Below, piece by piece: positions 8,079-10,524 of a DNA stretch of 10,524 bases. The notes beneath the pieces were generated by a model, which was not told where the DNA came from, did no database searches, and was given only the letters and a program-made list of their open reading frames with translations. Each line of letters opens with the position of its first letter. Position 1 is the first letter of the stretch. The stretch comes from an uncultured Collinsella sp. (GTDB lineage Bacteria > Actinomycetota > Coriobacteriia > Coriobacteriales > Coriobacteriaceae): assembly GCA_902494945.1 (NCBI GenBank), contig CABUVF010000068.1, forward strand, positions 1-10,524, in the 5' to 3' direction. The translations under genes were made by a program, and so were the position numbers.

Positions 8079-9227
8079 TTAATCGAGGATATCGTCGAGG
8101 GCACTCTTGATACGGTCGGTCACCGACTTCTTACCGGAAGCGACGTCATCGCCCATCTCGTCGGCAAAAGCACGGAGCAGCTCGCGTTGCTTATTGGAAA
8201 GATTGGTGGGAACGACCACGCGCAGTTGCACGATCAGGCGGCCACGCGAACCGCCACCGCCAATGCGCGGCATGCCGTAATTATTGACGCTCACGGTGTC
8301 GCCGTACTGGGCGCCGGCGGGAACCGTCACCTTAACGACCTCGTCGGGCATAATGCCCTCGACCTCGATCTCGCAGCCGAGCGCAGCCTGCGCAATCGAG
8401 ATATCGCTCACCAGGTACAGGTCGTCACCGTTGCGCTTAAAGCGCTCATGGTCGGCAACGCGCACGTTGACAATCAGGTCGCCAGAAGGCTCGCCGCGAA
8501 GGCCGGCCTCGCCAAAGCCGCTCACACGCAGCTGGCGACCGGTCGAAACGCCGGCGGGAATATCGATGTCGATCTTTTCGTGCGAAGGCGTGCGGCCCTG
8601 ACCGTCGCAGGTCTCGCAGGGATGGTCGATAACCGTGCCCTCGCCATGGCAGTCGGGGCAAGGCGAGGAAGACTGAACCTGGCCCAAAAACGATCGCTGA
8701 ACCGTCGTGACGTAGCCCGTACCGTGGCAGCGACTGCACTGCTTTTCCTGTGCACCCTCGGCCCTACCGGTACCGTTGCAGTCCTCGCAAGGAGCAAGGC
8801 GATCATAGCTGATCGTCTTTTTGCAGCCGAGTGCCGCCTCCTCGAGCGTCACCGAAAGCGAGATGGCCATGTCACGTCCGCGACGACGCTCACGACGGCT
8901 GCGGGCGCCACCACCGGCGCCACCGCCAAAGAACGACGAGAACAGGTCGTCCATGCCCATGCCACCAAAGATATCGTTGATGTCGACATAGCCTGAACCA
9001 CCAGGACCGTCGGCAGTGCCGTAACGGTCGTAGTTAGCACGCTTCTGATCATCGGAAAGAACGGAATAGGCCTCGTTGAGCTCCTTGAACTTGGCCTCGG
9101 CCTCGGGATCGTCCGAAACATCCGGATGTACGGTACGGGCCTTCTTTAAAAACGCACGCTTAATCGTCCGCGCGTCGGCATCCCTGTCGACGCCAAGCAC
9201 CTCGTAGTAATCCCTATTTTCCGACAC
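8079..9227 (-). CDS. dnaJ: Chaperone protein DnaJ (canonical)
   Basis: Hsp40 co-chaperone that delivers unfolded clients to DnaK and stimulates its ATPase. The 382-residue protein is complete: J domain (about 5-70) with HPD at 34-36, Gly/Phe-rich linker (about 72-107, with DIFGGMGMDDLFSSFFGGG), and a zinc-finger region with four CxxCxGxG repeats starting at C147, C164, C190 and C204. The C-terminal substrate-binding domains (about 215-345) and dimerisation tail follow. The frame is open 22 codons further upstream, with a possible TTG at 9293. I chose the GTG at 9227 because GGAAGGA lies seven bases before it and the protein then begins with the usual few residues before DYYEVLGV. It is preceded by a second dnaJ-like gene (81-bp gap) and followed after 9 bp by mtaB. 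hrcA, grpE and dnaK are not in the window. Confidence 0.95.
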   Translation of the reverse strand: MSENRDYYEVLGVDRDADARTIKRAFLKKARTVHPDVSDDPEAEAKFKELNEAYSVLSDDQKRANYDRYGTADGPGGSGYVDINDIFGGMGMDDLFSSFFGGGAGGGARSRRERRRGRDMAISLSVTLEEAALGCKKTISYDRLAPCEDCNGTGRAEGAQEKQCSRCHGTGYVTTVQRSFLGQVQSSSPCPDCHGEGTVIDHPCETCDGQGRTPSHEKIDIDIPAGVSTGRQLRVSGFGEAGLRGEPSGDLIVNVRVADHERFKRNGDDLYLVSDISIAQAALGCEIEVEGIMPDEVVKVTVPAGAQYGDTVSVNNYGMPRIGGGGSRGRLIVQLRVVVPTNLSNKQRELLRAFADEMGDDVASGKKSVTDRIKSALDDILD

Positions 9228-9234
9228 GACCGAA

Positions 9235-9241
9235 TCCTTCC
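9235..9241 (-). promoter_or_regulatory. Ribosome binding site deciding the GTG start of dnaJ
   Basis: GGAAGGA, seven bases before the GTG at 9225-9227. It rules in favour of this start over the longer open frame that begins near 9293. Confidence 0.75.
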
Positions 9242-9308
9242 GACTTTCATTATTGTCACAGTGCGTCCTATACCCAAGCTGGGCCGACCGCAAACAAAGG
9301 GTTTGATG

Positions 9309-10412
9309 TTATTGCATTTGATACGGCGAAAGCATGGCCCGTTGCGAGCAGCTCGCGAACCAAACCGACACGAGCGCGAACATGAAGCCGTTGGCAAAAC
9401 CGTTGGCAAACTGCATCGCACCGCGCTTCCACCACAGCAGGCTGCGATGAAGCACACCGTCCGAAAGCACCATGAACAGGCCCATGGTAAACGGAATAAA
9501 GCACATCACGGCAAAGGCCGAGAACACTCCCGAGATGGCCGACAGCACCAAAAACGGCGCCACGATGCCCATCAGGTAAAAACCGGTACGGGCTTTGCCC
9601 TCCAGGCGCTCGGCCTCAACATGGGCGCGGCCGACCAGGTCGCCGCCCGCGGCACCGTTGGTGCCGGCATGGCCCATGCCGCTAATGCGGACCTCGTCGC
9701 CATCGTGCATGCCGGCAGGAAACTCAATCGTCTGCTCGGAGGTCACACGGGTTCGCCCGCTGCCACCGCAATCGGGGCAGGGGTCGGCCACGACCTTACC
9801 GGAACCGCCGCACTCGGGGCAGACCGACTGAAACGTGCCCGCACCAAACAGGAAGGACAGGTCGACGTCGATGTGGCCGCGGCCACCGCAGCTCGGGCAG
9901 GTATGGGCATGCTCAGACGAAACGGAGCCCGAGCCGCCGCAGTTGCTACAGGTATCGAAGCGCGTGTAGCGGACGGTCTTGCGGGCACCGCCCTTGGCCT
10001 CCTTGGCGTCGAGTTTGATATCGACGACCACGTTGGCGCCGTTCTCGGGATTGTAGGCAGCCTGGCCGCGACGCTGCTGGCCCCAGGCGCCACCAAAGGG
10101 AAAGCCGCCCTCAAAGGGATTGCCATAGCCCGTGCTGCCGGCGTAGCCGCCACCATAGGGCGAAGCCGTAGGAGCACCGGCAAAGGGATTGCCAGAACGC
10201 ATGGCGTCGTAGCGCGCACGTTTTTGTTCATCCGAAAGCACGGCGTAGGCCTCGGAAACCTCTTTAAACTTTTCCTCGGCATCCGGCTCTTTATTGACGT
10301 CCGGATGGAGCTTACGGGCCTTTTGCTGGAAGGCCTTTTGAATATCACGCGAGGTGGCGTCCTTGGAGACACCCAGAATCTCGTAGTAATCTTTTTCGTT
10401 CATCGTCGCCAT
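9309..10412 (-). CDS. Membrane-anchored DnaJ-like protein
   Basis: J-domain protein whose C-terminus is replaced by membrane segments. In the 367-residue product the J domain spans about 8-70 with HPD at 36-38. A Gly/Phe/Pro-rich linker follows (about 72-118, with repeats like GNPFEGG), then a zinc region with four CxxCxGxG units starting at C155, C172, C198 and C212. The first substrate-binding domain is partial (about 226-270, TIEFPAGMHDGDEVRISGMG). After about residue 272 similarity to DnaJ stops. Hydrophobic stretches at about 277-295, 297-317 and 336-355 look like three membrane helices. Canonical domain II and the dimerisation region are absent. A J domain should still stimulate DnaK, so recruitment of DnaK to the membrane is my inference. 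The ATG at 10412 is chosen over a GTG at 10433 because AGGAGGT lies eight bases before it. It is directly upstream of canonical dnaJ. Confidence 0.88.
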   Translation of the reverse strand: MATMNEKDYYEILGVSKDATSRDIQKAFQQKARKLHPDVNKEPDAEEKFKEVSEAYAVLSDEQKRARYDAMRSGNPFAGAPTASPYGGGYAGSTGYGNPFEGGFPFGGAWGQQRRGQAAYNPENGANVVVDIKLDAKEAKGGARKTVRYTRFDTCSNCGGSGSVSSEHAHTCPSCGGRGHIDVDLSFLFGAGTFQSVCPECGGSGKVVADPCPDCGGSGRTRVTSEQTIEFPAGMHDGDEVRISGMGHAGTNGAAGGDLVGRAHVEAERLEGKARTGFYLMGIVAPFLVLSAISGVFSAFAVMCFIPFTMGLFMVLSDGVLHRSLLWWKRGAMQFANGFANGFMFALVSVWFASCSQRAMLSPYQMQ

Positions 10413-10420
10413 GCGCGGCA

Positions 10421-10427
10421 ACCTCCT
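10421..10427 (-). promoter_or_regulatory. Ribosome binding site of the membrane DnaJ-like gene
   Basis: AGGAGGT, eight bases before the ATG at 10410-10412. A later in-frame ATG at 10403 would be too far away and a GTG at 10433 lies upstream of the site, so it fixes the start. Confidence 0.75.
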
Positions 10428-10470
10428 GCTCACAGCAGCGTATATATTCCGGTAATTCTACCCGAGCGGC

Positions 10471-10524
10471 CTAAGCTAGATCCCAAAACAGCTCGAACAG
10501 AACATTTCCATCGAGCCAGCCCAG
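10471..10524 (-). CDS. 3' end of an upstream gene (partial, unidentified)
   Basis: A reading frame is open from the window edge to a TAG stop at 10471-10473. It encodes the last 17 residues, LGWLDGNVLFELFWDLA, and ends about 58 bp before the dnaJ-like start. The GWLxGN pattern vaguely recalls the C-terminus of HemW-type radical SAM proteins, which often precede hrcA and dnaJ in Gram-positive genomes, but 17 residues are too few to name it. One other minus-strand frame is open to a TAG just before this one, and the third runs open into the dnaJ leader, so even the frame is uncertain. Confidence 0.35.
   Translation of the reverse strand: MGWLDGNVLFELFWDLA

Noticed and set aside
7104..8996. A 630-codon plus-strand open frame opposite dnaJ and mtaB
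   Set aside because: Same antisense shadow effect; it crosses the boundary of two well-supported genes and shows no domain or sensible ribosome binding site.
9228..9308. Heat-shock operator or promoter between the two dnaJ genes
   Set aside because: No TTAGCACTC-type CIRCE half-sites or CTTGAGT-type HAIR repeats are present; TATAGG resembles a -10 box but lacks a matching -35.
10413..10470. Promoter for the dnaJ-like gene (TAGAAT near 10458)
   Set aside because: TAGAAT is a good -10 match, but no acceptable -35 lies 16-18 bases upstream, so I did not list it.

Overview
The window is a compact, GC-rich bacterial chromosome segment. Every gene I can support lies on the minus strand, so transcription runs from high to low coordinates. 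The content and order (dnaJ, mtaB, phoH, ybeY, dgkA, era, recO, then rpsO and pnp) match the conserved Gram-positive/Actinomycetota housekeeping cluster. Strong AAGGAG-type ribosome binding sites, GTG and TTG starts, a TKAD G4 motif in Era and codon bias toward G/C suggest a high-GC actinobacterium. My best guess is class Coriobacteriia, possibly Collinsella, but this is an inference from general resemblance and was not searched. There are no rRNA or tRNA genes, CRISPR arrays, transposases or phage genes.

Layout from the upstream (right) end: a few codons of an upstream gene end at 10471. Next come two consecutive J-domain chaperone genes. The first (9309-10412) is unusual: it has a J domain and a complete zinc-finger region, but its substrate-binding C-terminus is cut short and replaced by about three membrane segments. 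The second (8079-9227) is a canonical DnaJ. From there a tightly packed run follows (mtaB, phoH, ybeY, dgkA, era, recO) with gaps of 15 bp or less or short overlaps. At most junctions the Shine-Dalgarno sequence of the next gene overlaps or abuts the stop codon of the previous one, which implies one operon with translational coupling. rpsO and pnp come last, each with its own structured leader and its own intrinsic terminator.

Functionally this is an RNA and ribosome maturation locus with chaperones. Era and YbeY act in 16S rRNA maturation and 30S quality control, PhoH is an RNA-linked ATPase, MtaB modifies tRNA A37, S15 is an early-binding 30S protein, and PNPase degrades RNA. RecO (recombination repair) and DgkA (lipid phosphorylation, probably undecaprenol) are the usual passengers.

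The stretches without genes hold most of the unexplained structure: a near-palindrome of about 144 bp beyond the pnp terminator (66-209), three tandem hairpins in the pnp leader (2518-2588), and a perfect 18-bp palindrome directly before the rpsO ribosome binding site (2953-2970). No wholly new defence or mobile system is visible. The best candidates for something undescribed are the membrane-anchored DnaJ variant and the long palindrome.
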